From an uncultured Bacilli bacterium (GTDB taxonomy: Bacteria; Bacillota_I; Bacilli_A; RF39; UBA660), in contig CAKORS010000006.1 in assembly GCA_934101605.1 (NCBI GenBank), forward strand, positions 1 to 26,013: DNA of 26,013 nt, given 5' to 3'. Below the pieces are notes generated by a model that saw nothing but the letters and a program-made list of their open reading frames with translations, searched no databases and had not been told where the DNA came from. Positions within the stretch are counted from its first letter, which is position 1. Every line of letters starts with the position of its first letter. A program made the translations under genes and the position numbers. Shown here piece after piece: positions 7,698-15,162 of the stretch.

Positions 7698-8689
7698 TTA
7701 ATCCTCCTCCACAAACGCTTCACTCTTTCTTCTTCTACTCCAGAAGAAAGCAATCTTTTATTTAGTTCTTCTCTGGAAATATTAACATTAATGCCAGATA
7801 GATTTTTATAGCCTTCATTTGTTAATAAATCAATTATAAATCTATTACCATTTCTTATATACTCATTATTGATAATATTTTTATCAATATTTTTAACACT
7901 TTGAAATTCTAACCAATATTTAATACATTCATTTAAATATTTATTTTCTTCTTCATTTAAAACATTGGCTTCTAATAAACTTACAACCTTTTTGGAAAAG
8001 AGTCTTGCACGATATCCAGAACTTTTATTTGAAGGCACTACATTATTAACAGCAAGTAATGCAATTACAGATAAATAGGCTTTTAAATCACTATTCAATT
8101 CTTTAGAGGTGGTATATAAATCAAAATATGATTTTTCCGTGGACAGCCATCTTAATCTTTCAAGTCCAAACCCCAAATCACACATTGAATTTATATTTAG
8201 TTTTTTATTATTACTAGTTATACTAGTGAAAAAAGTAGTATCACCAAGTTCAATATCTTTATAATAATGAAATGTCCTTTTTCCAATAACATTTAAATTA
8301 CCCCAATTATCTTCATATGTGTCAGATAAGGTTGTTATTCTTTTGCTATATATACCAATGGCTTCTAAAAATTCATACCAATCTTTAATCATTTTAAAAT
8401 ATTCTTCTTCAGAATTATTAAATCCAGCCGTTGTTACATTTACAAAGCTAATTGAATAACCTTCTTCAATTGAATTAACATATTGCGTTCTAATAACTGG
8501 TTGAGCAATAAATATATTATTAGAATCAGAAATATTGCCATCTGTATAACTTTTTAATATTGGTTGTATGCCAGCAGTTATAAAAATTGTATCATTATTA
8601 TTGACAACAGGAAATGACTTTAAACAATTATATTCTCTTTCTTGGAAAAAACTGTATATTTTTTTAGAATCTAGTAAATTTAATTTCAT
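7694..8689 (-). CDS. Alanyl-tRNA synthetase-related protein (class II core without editing domain)
   Basis: The 331 residues align by eye with the first ~400 of AlaRS. In order I see TIFITAGIQPILKSY (AlaRS FTNAGMNQFK), an Arg-containing segment like CVRAGGKHNDLE (VIRTQYVNSIEE), EDNWGN (like DNFWQMG), motif 3 DLGFGLERL, and NNVVPSNKSSGYRARL, matching GVLPSNEGRGYVLRR of the tRNA-binding domain. The editing and C-Ala domains are absent. The motif 2 region keeps its spacing, but RHHTFFEM is replaced by SFVNVTTA, losing the ATP-contacting Arg. This is therefore not the housekeeping enzyme. I start at ATG 8689 because GTG 8698 lies inside the Shine-Dalgarno AGAGGTG. It is coupled to the MAT gene (12-base gap) and the S51 gene (4-base overlap). 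Activity is unknown: amino-acid adenylation, tRNA use or a lost function are all possible. Confidence 0.82.
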   Translation of the reverse strand: MKLNLLDSKKIYSFFQEREYNCLKSFPVVNNNDTIFITAGIQPILKSYTDGNISDSNNIFIAQPVIRTQYVNSIEEGYSISFVNVTTAGFNNSEEEYFKMIKDWYEFLEAIGIYSKRITTLSDTYEDNWGNLNVIGKRTFHYYKDIELGDTTFFTSITSNNKKLNINSMCDLGFGLERLRWLSTEKSYFDLYTTSKELNSDLKAYLSVIALLAVNNVVPSNKSSGYRARLFSKKVVSLLEANVLNEEENKYLNECIKYWLEFQSVKNIDKNIINNEYIRNGNRFIIDLLTNEGYKNLSGINVNISREELNKRLLSSGVEEERVKRLWRRIK

Positions 8690-8701
8690 TATATTCACCT
8701 C

Positions 8702-9955
8702 TTAATAACTGTTTAATTTTAACTTTCCGTCAATTATTTTATTAGTAACTTGATTATGATTTTCTAAAAGTTCATCAACATATTTATTAATTTCTTGTAT
8801 AATATCATTAGAAACAGTTTTATTTAACTCTATACTAATATTCCAAGGTTCTTTTATAACATCTCCCATTTTTGAAGTACAATAAACCACATTTTCAAGA
8901 TGAAATCTGTCATATATTCTTTTACTTAATAAGTCACCGATTGCTGTAAATAGTTTACCAGTATGATAAACAGGATTTTTTCCACATTGAGCCTCCATAC
9001 TAAAATTTCTACTAAATGGAATAACACCTCTAGATCTATTACCTCTTCCAACTACACCTTCATCTCCACTTTCGATTGCACTTCCAATTAATGTCATATA
9101 TAAATCGTTGCTATCATAATTATCACGTGTATTCAAATATATATTGATTTCATTATTATTGAATACTTTACTTATAACATGATATATATCATATTTTATT
9201 CTGTTTAATTTATTAATGTAGTCATTTATATCTTTAACATACTTAGAAATTAATGGAACACAGCAAGTAATTTCAATTATCTTATTTTTTCTAATTCCCA
9301 TAACTTTAATATCTGTTCCTACCCAAGGACTTTTCTTTTTATACTCATTTGAGTTCAAATACTGCTCAATATTTAATACGGTTTTTTCTAATTTACTCAT
9401 TGGATAATAACTAACAGTTGTAGATGTATCATTGCATCTATTATGATTATTATGTCTTAAAGCGTCATTGTCATCTATAGCTTCAAAAAACCTCATACGC
9501 TCATTTTTTGTGGTTTCATTTTTATTATATATAACTCCAGGTCCTTCATTATGATGAGTATTATTAACAATTATTAAATATTTATCTGTGTCTAATAAGG
9601 GAAATAGCTCCTTAAAATAGTTTTTAATAGTGTTTGTAACTATTTTCATATAATCAATTTTTTCATTTTTATATCTATCTGTAAATCTTCCATTGATTAG
9701 TATTCTAATTGGAGATGTCATTTTTCCACCGCCAAATTTAACTTTGGAACCGCCACCTAAAACTGATAATTTATCTATCATATGTCTTAATACTACCCCA
9801 TATTTTTCTAAACAAAACTTAGAATAATTTGACGATATTTTTTCAGCTAGAGTATCACAAATATTGTCAGGATGCCCTTTTCCTTTTGTTTCTACTACTT
9901 CAAATTTTTTATTATTGATATTACATTTTTTATTTACGTATATAAATGTGCTCAT
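8702..9955 (-). CDS. Archaeal-type S-adenosylmethionine synthetase (PF01941 family)
   Basis: A 417-residue protein of the archaeal MAT family, not the MetK family usual in bacteria. Diagnostic blocks are VETKGKGHPDNICDTLAE (GHPDxxCD catalytic motif, residues ~23-40), KFGGGKMTSPIRILINGRF, NDTSTTVSYYPMSKLEKTVL (archaeal NDTSFGVGYAPLSxTE), SAIESGDEGVVGRGNR and SMEAQCGKNPVYHTGKLF. The catalytic blocks look intact and the length is near the archaeal ~400. The product would be S-adenosylmethionine from Met and ATP. The start at 9955 has GGAGA ten bases upstream. It is first in a three-gene operon with the AlaRS-like and S51 genes, which suggests a dedicated SAM supply for a specialised pathway. No promoter or SAM riboswitch was recognised in the 840-bp region upstream. 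Confidence 0.9.
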   Translation of the reverse strand: MSTFIYVNKKCNINNKKFEVVETKGKGHPDNICDTLAEKISSNYSKFCLEKYGVVLRHMIDKLSVLGGGSKVKFGGGKMTSPIRILINGRFTDRYKNEKIDYMKIVTNTIKNYFKELFPLLDTDKYLIIVNNTHHNEGPGVIYNKNETTKNERMRFFEAIDDNDALRHNNHNRCNDTSTTVSYYPMSKLEKTVLNIEQYLNSNEYKKKSPWVGTDIKVMGIRKNKIIEITCCVPLISKYVKDINDYINKLNRIKYDIYHVISKVFNNNEINIYLNTRDNYDSNDLYMTLIGSAIESGDEGVVGRGNRSRGVIPFSRNFSMEAQCGKNPVYHTGKLFTAIGDLLSKRIYDRFHLENVVYCTSKMGDVIKEPWNISIELNKTVSNDIIQEINKYVDELLENHNQVTNKIIDGKLKLNSY

Positions 9956-10034
9956 TTTTTATCATTCTCCTACTAATTTTCCATTGAATTATCTTATTTC
10001 TATTTTTTATCAATTTTGTATATGTTTTGTTTGG

Positions 10035-10136
10035 TCATTCTTCTCTAGAACTATAAGCCGTATCATCTGTCACTGCCTGACTATATATTAAATTTGCATC
10101 AAATGATTCTATAGTTTTAAGTGATTTTCCTTGCTT
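10035..10136 (-). pseudogene. Possible coding remnant
   Basis: Thirty-three sense codons lie between two TGA stops without a start codon. The composition is protein-like (segment ESFDANLIYSQAVTDDTAYS) and locally more GC-rich than the surroundings. I cannot assign it to a family; chance is possible. Confidence 0.15.
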
Positions 10137-10427
10137 TCAAATTCTAGCATCTTATATTATAAAATATATTTATAGGTTTAATAATATTATTCTAACAGCT
10201 TCAGTTATCTTCCTTTGTATTGTTTATATTAAAGGTTTCAAGAATATAAACATATTATACTAAATAAATATACTTTTTTAACATTAATTATTTTTGTAAA
10301 ACTAATATGTTTATTATAATTCGTAATAACTTCACAAACAAATTTTATAATTAAAATACACTATTTTTCCTAATAAGTCAATAGAATTTCTTCTAGATAA
10401 ATTTCACAAACCTTTTACTCATACTCT

Positions 10428-10443
10428 AGTTAGTATACTAACT
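10428..10443. promoter_or_regulatory. 16-bp perfect palindrome, operator-like
   Basis: AGTTAGTATACTAACT is fully self-complementary and sits in the gene-free stretch about 470 bases upstream of the MAT start. It has the size of a dimeric repressor site; no regulator gene lies adjacent. Confidence 0.35.
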
Positions 10444-10794
10444 GAGATATGTTAAAGATCTTCTAAGAGCGATGCTTCTTGATTTAAATTTATTTGTAAA
10501 CAGGTTTTTATGTCACTAAAAAAACATATTTTATAATTATTTAAAACTTTATTCATATGATAATTCGCTTAACAAAATAAAAGTCTATTTAAAATATAAT
10601 ACTCTTATGAGATCGTTAGAGTGGATTTTTTTGCTAAGAAAAGTTTGTTATTTATTTAATTTAAAATCTTTAGTTGCAAACTAATGTTTAATATCTTTTG
10701 GTTATCTGAATTAAAAAGTAGTACTCTATAATTATCTTTTTAACTATAGCATATTGCTTTTAATTTTTTTGTCTCATGTGATCAAAAAATCTCT

Positions 10795-12660
10795 TTATTC
10801 TTCTATAGTCCATGTAATTAATGATTCATAGCTTAGATTATTGATTAGTGGTGATGTTATTTGTAAAAGTATACCCTCATCTTCTTTAAATGATATTGTT
10901 GTTATTTTTGTTGTTCCTTCATTTTCTGATCCAGTGTATATTACTGTTTTATTTTCTGTTAATGGAGTGATATTACCACTTTCATCTTTAAATACTAATG
11001 ATTTATTTAGAATTTGTCCTGTTTCTGATGTTAAATCGTGATTTATTGAAGCATAAAGTTTCCAATTAGAACTAATAGCTCTTGAATCCGTTACTGTTAT
11101 AATAAGTGGTTCTGTTTTTTTACACAGTATAGGATCTGTTGTTATAGGACTATAGTTAAATTCAATTAACTTATTAGCATTATCTATTATTAATTCTCCA
11201 CTATAAACTATTTCAATAGTTTTAGTATGATATATTAAATCATCTGGTAATTTTGCATTTATAGTTATTATAGTTCCTACTGGTAAAGGATTATCATAAG
11301 TATAGAAAAATATCCCTTCGTCATTTGCTTTTACTACGGTATTTATATCATTATATGAAATTAATACACTTGAATTTGGAATGGTTTTACCTTTCATTGT
11401 TGTGTCTTTTTCTGTTAAAGCATCCATACTTATGGGAAAATCACCGATAGATAATATCTTTTTATTAGGAAATATAAAATTAGTAAGAGCTGGTAGGTTT
11501 TTTAGTTCTTCTTCTGTATAGTTTTGTGGAGTAATAGTGGTTGTTGTATTAGTAAAAGTCCCCTTGATTAATGATATATCGTTACTTTTATACCATGAAT
11601 AAGTTGGTAAAGTATCTTTTGTTATTTCTTGTGATTTATCTACTATTGCATCAAATAGATTTATTCTATTAAAATTAAATTGAAAAGGAATACTTGCAGT
11701 TGTATTTATTACATTAGCAACACTATTATATAATACTACTCTACTTGGTTCGTTTAAAATTAAACCTGCATTTGATGATGAGAATGATATATTATAATTT
11801 GATTTAGTGATATTTTTATAATCATTTATTATTTCTAAACTGGATCCTTCGTTTAGTGTTATTGTGCCATAACTATACCAGGTAGCATAACTTCCATTAG
11901 AAGTTGTTTGTTTTAATGTGAAATGTGCGTTTTGATCTATTAAGGTTGTTCCTGTTCCATATGTTCCATAACTCATTCCACTATGGGAAGTAACGGAAAA
12001 TGATGCGGATTTTGATATAGTAAATTCTAGATTACTAACTCCATAAAATAATTCTCTTGCTTCACTTGTAAATTCTACTTTAGCTTTAGGAAGAATTTTA
12101 AGATAAGGATTATCATTACGAAACCAAAATGATGAATTACCAGTTGATTTATGATCTATTGTTGTTATTCCTCCTATTTCTATTTTATTACATTCTGCTA
12201 CTTCATTTCCTGCGGCATAACTTGTTTGAATAGTTATATTTGAATCAATAAATCTTGTAATACCAGTGGGATGAAAACTTATTTGTGGACCGTTATATGT
12301 AATATTATTATATTCTACTACAACATTTTTATAAGCACTATTTTCAGGAACATATATTACTCCGTAGTAATTATAACCTATAATATTTAGGTTTTGAACT
12401 ACTACTCTTTGTGTATTTTTATCTATAATAGATATTGTATCACTAGCACTTGTGCTTTTTTTATCTTCTAATGTATATGTAGTATTATTATAAGTTCCAT
12501 CTATAACAACATCTATCTTTGCCTTAGATATTGAGATTCCATTTGTAAGTGTTATATTAGAATCTAGATAGACTAAAGAGTAATTATTATCTTTTTCAAG
12601 TGCTTCTTTTAGTTCTAAGAAAGTTGATACTACTACTGTTGAATCATTTATAATAGTCAT
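10795..12660 (-). CDS. Signal-less pectate-lyase-like adhesive / Ig-like / WxL domain protein
   Basis: This is a 621-residue multidomain surface-type protein. Residues ~1-330 look like a right-handed beta-helix adhesive domain, with repeats such as VDVVIDGTYNN-like and NLNIIGYN-like rungs opened by a STFLELKEAL start. Residues ~405-490 resemble a bacterial Ig-like domain (GKTIPNSSVLISYND ... TVVKANDEGIF). The C-terminal ~120 residues look like a WxL domain: W533-KL in SNWKLYASI and a terminal ITWTIEE with W617. WxL domains bind peptidoglycan non-covalently. Oddly there is no N-terminal signal peptide. The frame reads back openly to the stop of the upstream nucleotidyltransferase, but the codons between add no signal peptide either. 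The start at 12660 has GAGGTG four bases upstream. No clear terminator follows. Export route and ligand are unknown; an adhesin role is inference. Confidence 0.8.
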   Translation of the reverse strand: MTIINDSTVVVSTFLELKEALEKDNNYSLVYLDSNITLTNGISISKAKIDVVIDGTYNNTTYTLEDKKSTSASDTISIIDKNTQRVVVQNLNIIGYNYYGVIYVPENSAYKNVVVEYNNITYNGPQISFHPTGITRFIDSNITIQTSYAAGNEVAECNKIEIGGITTIDHKSTGNSSFWFRNDNPYLKILPKAKVEFTSEARELFYGVSNLEFTISKSASFSVTSHSGMSYGTYGTGTTLIDQNAHFTLKQTTSNGSYATWYSYGTITLNEGSSLEIINDYKNITKSNYNISFSSSNAGLILNEPSRVVLYNSVANVINTTASIPFQFNFNRINLFDAIVDKSQEITKDTLPTYSWYKSNDISLIKGTFTNTTTTITPQNYTEEELKNLPALTNFIFPNKKILSIGDFPISMDALTEKDTTMKGKTIPNSSVLISYNDINTVVKANDEGIFFYTYDNPLPVGTIITINAKLPDDLIYHTKTIEIVYSGELIIDNANKLIEFNYSPITTDPILCKKTEPLIITVTDSRAISSNWKLYASINHDLTSETGQILNKSLVFKDESGNITPLTENKTVIYTGSENEGTTKITTISFKEDEGILLQITSPLINNLSYESLITWTIEE

Positions 12661-12662
12661 AA

Positions 12663-12683
12663 AACACCTCAGATAATTATATG
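12663..12683. repeat. 21-bp direct repeat, copy B (promoter/RBS block)
   Basis: Identical to 6349-6369. On the minus strand it gives TATAAT (12676-12681) followed by GAGGTG and the WxL start codon. The -35 region is poor. Confidence 0.8.
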
Positions 12684-12710
12684 TTTTAGATAGTGTTTTA
12701 TTTATAAAAA

Positions 12711-12730
12711 AAGAACAAGATTACTTGTTC
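12711..12730 (-). terminator. Terminator with the nucleotidyltransferase stop codon in its loop
   Basis: The 7-bp perfect stem GAACAAG / CTTGTTC encloses the TAA stop in a four-base loop and is followed by TTTTTTT on the minus strand. Confidence 0.8.
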
Positions 12731-13632
12731 CATAAGTTATTTGGATAAATATTATTATCTACTAAAGATTTTATTTCTTTTACTACTTTTTCTTTATCTT
12801 CTTTATATGTTACTCCATACCAATTAGCTTTTGTTTTTATAACTTTTACTTTTATATTACCTTTTTTCATTTCTTTTTCTATTATATCTGGTAATAAGTA
12901 TTCACAAGTTAATAAATCGTCTTTATTTTCTTTAAAGAAATCTATAAAGCCTTCTTCTAAGTATTTAAATATACTTTTATAAAAACAAAACATATTCATA
13001 GAAACTGGGTCATTACCATCAATTATAAATTTTTCTCTTCCATCAAGAGGTTCCGCTACTATTTGACCATTTATTTTTTCTACTTTTGATTCTATTAATG
13101 TTTTTAAGAAACCATTCTCTTCTTTACACACTCCTCTTTTTACAGAACCATTTTCTGTTAGAGTATTTTTCACTTGATATGCTATATTGGCATATACATT
13201 TTCATCTTTATTTTCTTCAAAAAATTCTTTTGCTTTTAGATAGGCATCAAATCCGTAGAAGTCATCAGAGTTAATAACAGCGAATGGTCCATCAACTAAA
13301 TCTTTAACAGATAAAATTGCTTGTCCTGTTCCTAGAGGTTTAACTCTTTCTTCTGGTAGAGTAACACCACTTGGTATATCTGTCATTTTTTGGAATGCAT
13401 AATAAGTAGGTATTTTATCTTCTACTCTTTTTCCTATTGTATCTTTAAATATTTGATAATTTTCTTCTTTTATTATAAATACTATTTTTGTAAATCCAGC
13501 TCTTTTAGCATCATATACAGAATAATCTATAATAAATTCATCATTTGGTCCAAATGGCTCTATTTGTTTTAATCCTCCGAATCTTGAACCCATTCCTGCA
13601 GCCATAATTACTAAAGTTAAATCTTTATTCAT
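12721..13632 (-). CDS. NDP-sugar nucleotidyltransferase family protein
   Basis: A 303-residue NTP_transferase-fold protein. The N-terminal nucleotide-binding signature MAAGMGSRFGGLKQIEPFG (residues ~10-28) matches the GxGxRxxxxxxxPK-type loop of sugar-nucleotide pyrophosphorylases, with Lys in the GGLKQ segment. LGTGQAIL and NSDDFYG (metal-binding Asp) follow, and SMNMFCF lies further on. It would couple a sugar-, choline- or alcohol-phosphate to a nucleotide, probably for surface polymer or cell-envelope decoration. The substrate cannot be told from the sequence, and it is more divergent than GalU or RmlA. The ribosome binding site GGAGG lies eight bases before the start. Only 48 bases, including a terminator, separate it from the Fic gene, and no convincing promoter is seen there. 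Confidence 0.85.
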   Translation of the reverse strand: MNKDLTLVIMAAGMGSRFGGLKQIEPFGPNDEFIIDYSVYDAKRAGFTKIVFIIKEENYQIFKDTIGKRVEDKIPTYYAFQKMTDIPSGVTLPEERVKPLGTGQAILSVKDLVDGPFAVINSDDFYGFDAYLKAKEFFEENKDENVYANIAYQVKNTLTENGSVKRGVCKEENGFLKTLIESKVEKINGQIVAEPLDGREKFIIDGNDPVSMNMFCFYKSIFKYLEEGFIDFFKENKDDLLTCEYLLPDIIEKEMKKGNIKVKVIKTKANWYGVTYKEDKEKVVKEIKSLVDNNIYPNNLWNK

Positions 13633-13661
13633 AATCTATCCTCCAATATAATCATAACAAA

Positions 13662-13690
13662 AAAGAAATAGTATTGTCCACTACTTCTTT
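13662..13690 (-). terminator. Terminator over the fic stop codon
   Basis: An 11-bp stem (AAAGAAGTAGT / ACTATTTCTTT on the minus strand, one G-U pair) with a seven-base loop is followed by TTT. The TAG stop lies in the left arm. Confidence 0.75.
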
Positions 13691-14349
13691 CTTATATTTT
13701 TTCTTCCATATACTGGTATATCATAAAATGCTTTATATAAAGCTACCATATTCTCTAATTCTTCATTGGATTTTTCTTCTAGCATTCTAGCAAATCCTTT
13801 ATAATCTCTTTTATTAATAAAATCATAATATGCTTTGGTTTCATTAGCTCTAATTACTACTGGAGCTTGATCTTGACTGCATAAATTAAAATTAGTAATT
13901 ATTTTTGATGTTCTTTTATTTCCATTTTCAAATGGATGAATTCTCATAAGTTCTATATGAAACATTGCTTCTTTTTCAAAAATGTCTAAATCATTCCATA
14001 AGTTATAGTAATTATCTAAAAGACTCATGACTTTATAATAAATTGATTTTGAAGAAACTGGTGTGAATTTTGCATTTTTACCTGCTGTTACATCTATTTT
14101 TCTAAATCCTTCTGGAACACGTTCATTTTTATTTACCATATTCCCTACTTTAATAATGGTAGGTATATCTAGTCTATTATTTTTTTCAATTAGAAACTTT
14201 AAAGCCTTTTGGATGTTTTCCATTCTTTGTTTTCTTTCTTCTTCTGTTGCTATTTCTTCCATTTTTTCGATATTGTAAATAAACTTATCGGCAAAATAAT
14301 TTATATAATATTCATAAAATGGATCTTTTTCTATAAATTCTAAAAACAT
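13681..14349 (-). CDS. Fic/Doc-family protein with Doc-like HPFENGNKRTSK motif
   Basis: A 222-residue Fic-fold protein. The core motif at residues 138-149 reads HPFENGNKRTSK. The catalytic His, acidic residue, Asn and Arg are present, but the second Gly of the AMPylator motif HxFx(D/E)GNGRxxR is Lys, as in the Doc (death-on-curing) branch, whose P1 member phosphorylates EF-Tu. A (S/T)xxxE(G/N) inhibitory helix is not recognisable; the candidate helix near residue 25 (FIYNIEKMEE) lacks the Ser/Thr. The start ATG lies one base after the stop of the kinase-like gene, with AAGGTG as ribosome binding site, so the two are translationally coupled. Possible roles are a toxin-like modifier of translation or a regulatory AMP/phospho-transferase; the target is unknown. 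Confidence 0.88.
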   Translation of the reverse strand: MFLEFIEKDPFYEYYINYFADKFIYNIEKMEEIATEEERKQRMENIQKALKFLIEKNNRLDIPTIIKVGNMVNKNERVPEGFRKIDVTAGKNAKFTPVSSKSIYYKVMSLLDNYYNLWNDLDIFEKEAMFHIELMRIHPFENGNKRTSKIITNFNLCSQDQAPVVIRANETKAYYDFINKRDYKGFARMLEEKSNEELENMVALYKAFYDIPVYGRKNIRKK

Positions 14350-14350
14350 G

Positions 14351-15103
14351 TTAACACCTTCTTTTCTTGTTTCTTGTTTCTAGTTTTTCTGATACGTAAC
14401 CAGTACTTATTAATTCTTCAATTACATCTTCAAAATAATAGTTTTCTTCAACTTTTACTGGTTCATTATCATAATACATTTTGAAAAACTTTTCTATTAT
14501 TTCAGGTAAATGAAGTTTATAAAAATCTACTGTTTCTATTACTCCTTGTTTAAAATTTCCTCTTTCGAGATAAAGAAGATACATTTTTATTGTTTCTAGA
14601 ATATCCATAGATCTTGTGTATTCAATTGCATCTTCACTATCAAAATCTGGTTTAAATATATTTTCTTCTGATATTATTCCATCTACAATACTAGCATCAA
14701 GATCAATGTATTTCATATCTAAATCTTTATTTATCATAACATTACAAACATATAAGTCACCATGATATACATTGTTATCATGAAGTTTTTTTAGTAATTT
14801 AATATTTTGTCTTAGCATTACTAATATTTCTTTCGTATTAAAGTTTTTTGTATATTTTTCTTCAAATAGATTTTTGTATCCTTTTAAAAATGGTAGATAT
14901 ATTTTTGATACAGAATATGGATATTTTTGCATTTCTTCTTTTGTAAGTGGTAATACTTTAGTGGGTGTATTTACAAAATCTAAGTCTTTATTCATCATAC
15001 GTTCCCATGTATTTTTATCAATTGAAGAATATTTAAGTAACATATTCTTATCAATCCATTTAATTCTTTCATATATTTCTTTATTTGCTATAAATGGAAC
15101 CAT
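14351..15103 (-). CDS. Atypical HGD protein-kinase-like protein
   Basis: A 250-residue protein with a kinase C-lobe signature: VYHGDLYVCNVMI (H114, D116, N121) followed by MKYIDLDAS (Asp134/136, in place of DFG). This is the catalytic and metal-binding pattern of RIO/APH-like kinases. No glycine-rich loop is recognisable in the first ~60 residues, so the N-lobe is reduced or very divergent. The phosphoryl acceptor could be protein or small molecule. It opens a two-gene unit with the Doc-like Fic gene (one-base gap) and has its own promoter. The start at 15103 has AAGGGTG upstream. I infer a functional pair, for example a modifier with its regulator, but neither role is proven by the sequence. 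Confidence 0.75.
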   Translation of the reverse strand: MVPFIANKEIYERIKWIDKNMLLKYSSIDKNTWERMMNKDLDFVNTPTKVLPLTKEEMQKYPYSVSKIYLPFLKGYKNLFEEKYTKNFNTKEILVMLRQNIKLLKKLHDNNVYHGDLYVCNVMINKDLDMKYIDLDASIVDGIISEENIFKPDFDSEDAIEYTRSMDILETIKMYLLYLERGNFKQGVIETVDFYKLHLPEIIEKFFKMYYDNEPVKVEENYYFEDVIEELISTGYVSEKLETRNKKRRC

Positions 15104-15133
15104 AATATCACCCTTTTCTTTTTATGGCTTTGT

Positions 15134-15162
15134 ATTATAGCATATTTTTCATTATTTGTAAA
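15134..15162 (-). promoter_or_regulatory. Promoter of the kinase-fic unit
   Basis: TTTACA (15157-15162), a 17-base spacer and TATAAT (15134-15139) on the minus strand. The -35 box overlaps the last codons and stop of the helicase gene; no terminator separates the two. Confidence 0.82.

Larger units (their letters stand above)
9956..10794. other. Gene-free 839-bp stretch between the MAT operon and the WxL gene
   Basis: No convincing ORF, tRNA or known riboswitch is visible in this AT-rich region. It holds a 16-bp perfect palindrome at 10428-10443. A 33-codon protein-like open stretch lies at 10035-10136 on the minus strand. A short hairpin followed by T7 lies near 10599-10630 (ACTCT/AGAGT). 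Scattered short stems lie near 10465-10480. It could be decayed coding sequence left after an insertion, plus regulatory sites for the MAT operon. Confidence 0.5.

Noticed and set aside
7465..7701. Plus-strand ORFs antisense to the S51, PBP, rsmH and other genes
   Set aside because: They lack ribosome binding sites and are low-complexity complements of well-supported minus-strand genes.
7694..8689. Recoded TGA as tryptophan (Mycoplasma code)
   Set aside because: Trp positions use TGG, and TGA is the natural stop of the AlaRS-like gene in an ATGA overlap with the next gene.
9956..10260. SAM riboswitch upstream of the MAT operon
   Set aside because: No conserved SAM-I, SAM-II or SAM-III core could be recognised on the minus strand, and no terminator/antiterminator pair sits before the start.
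9956..10794. tRNA or other structured RNA gene in the gene-free stretch
   Set aside because: No TTCGAAT-type T-loop or acceptor pairing found on either strand; short stems only.
10795..12660. True pectate lyase enzyme
   Set aside because: Only the beta-helix pattern is seen, no lyase catalytic residues are recognisable, and the WxL end points to an adhesin.
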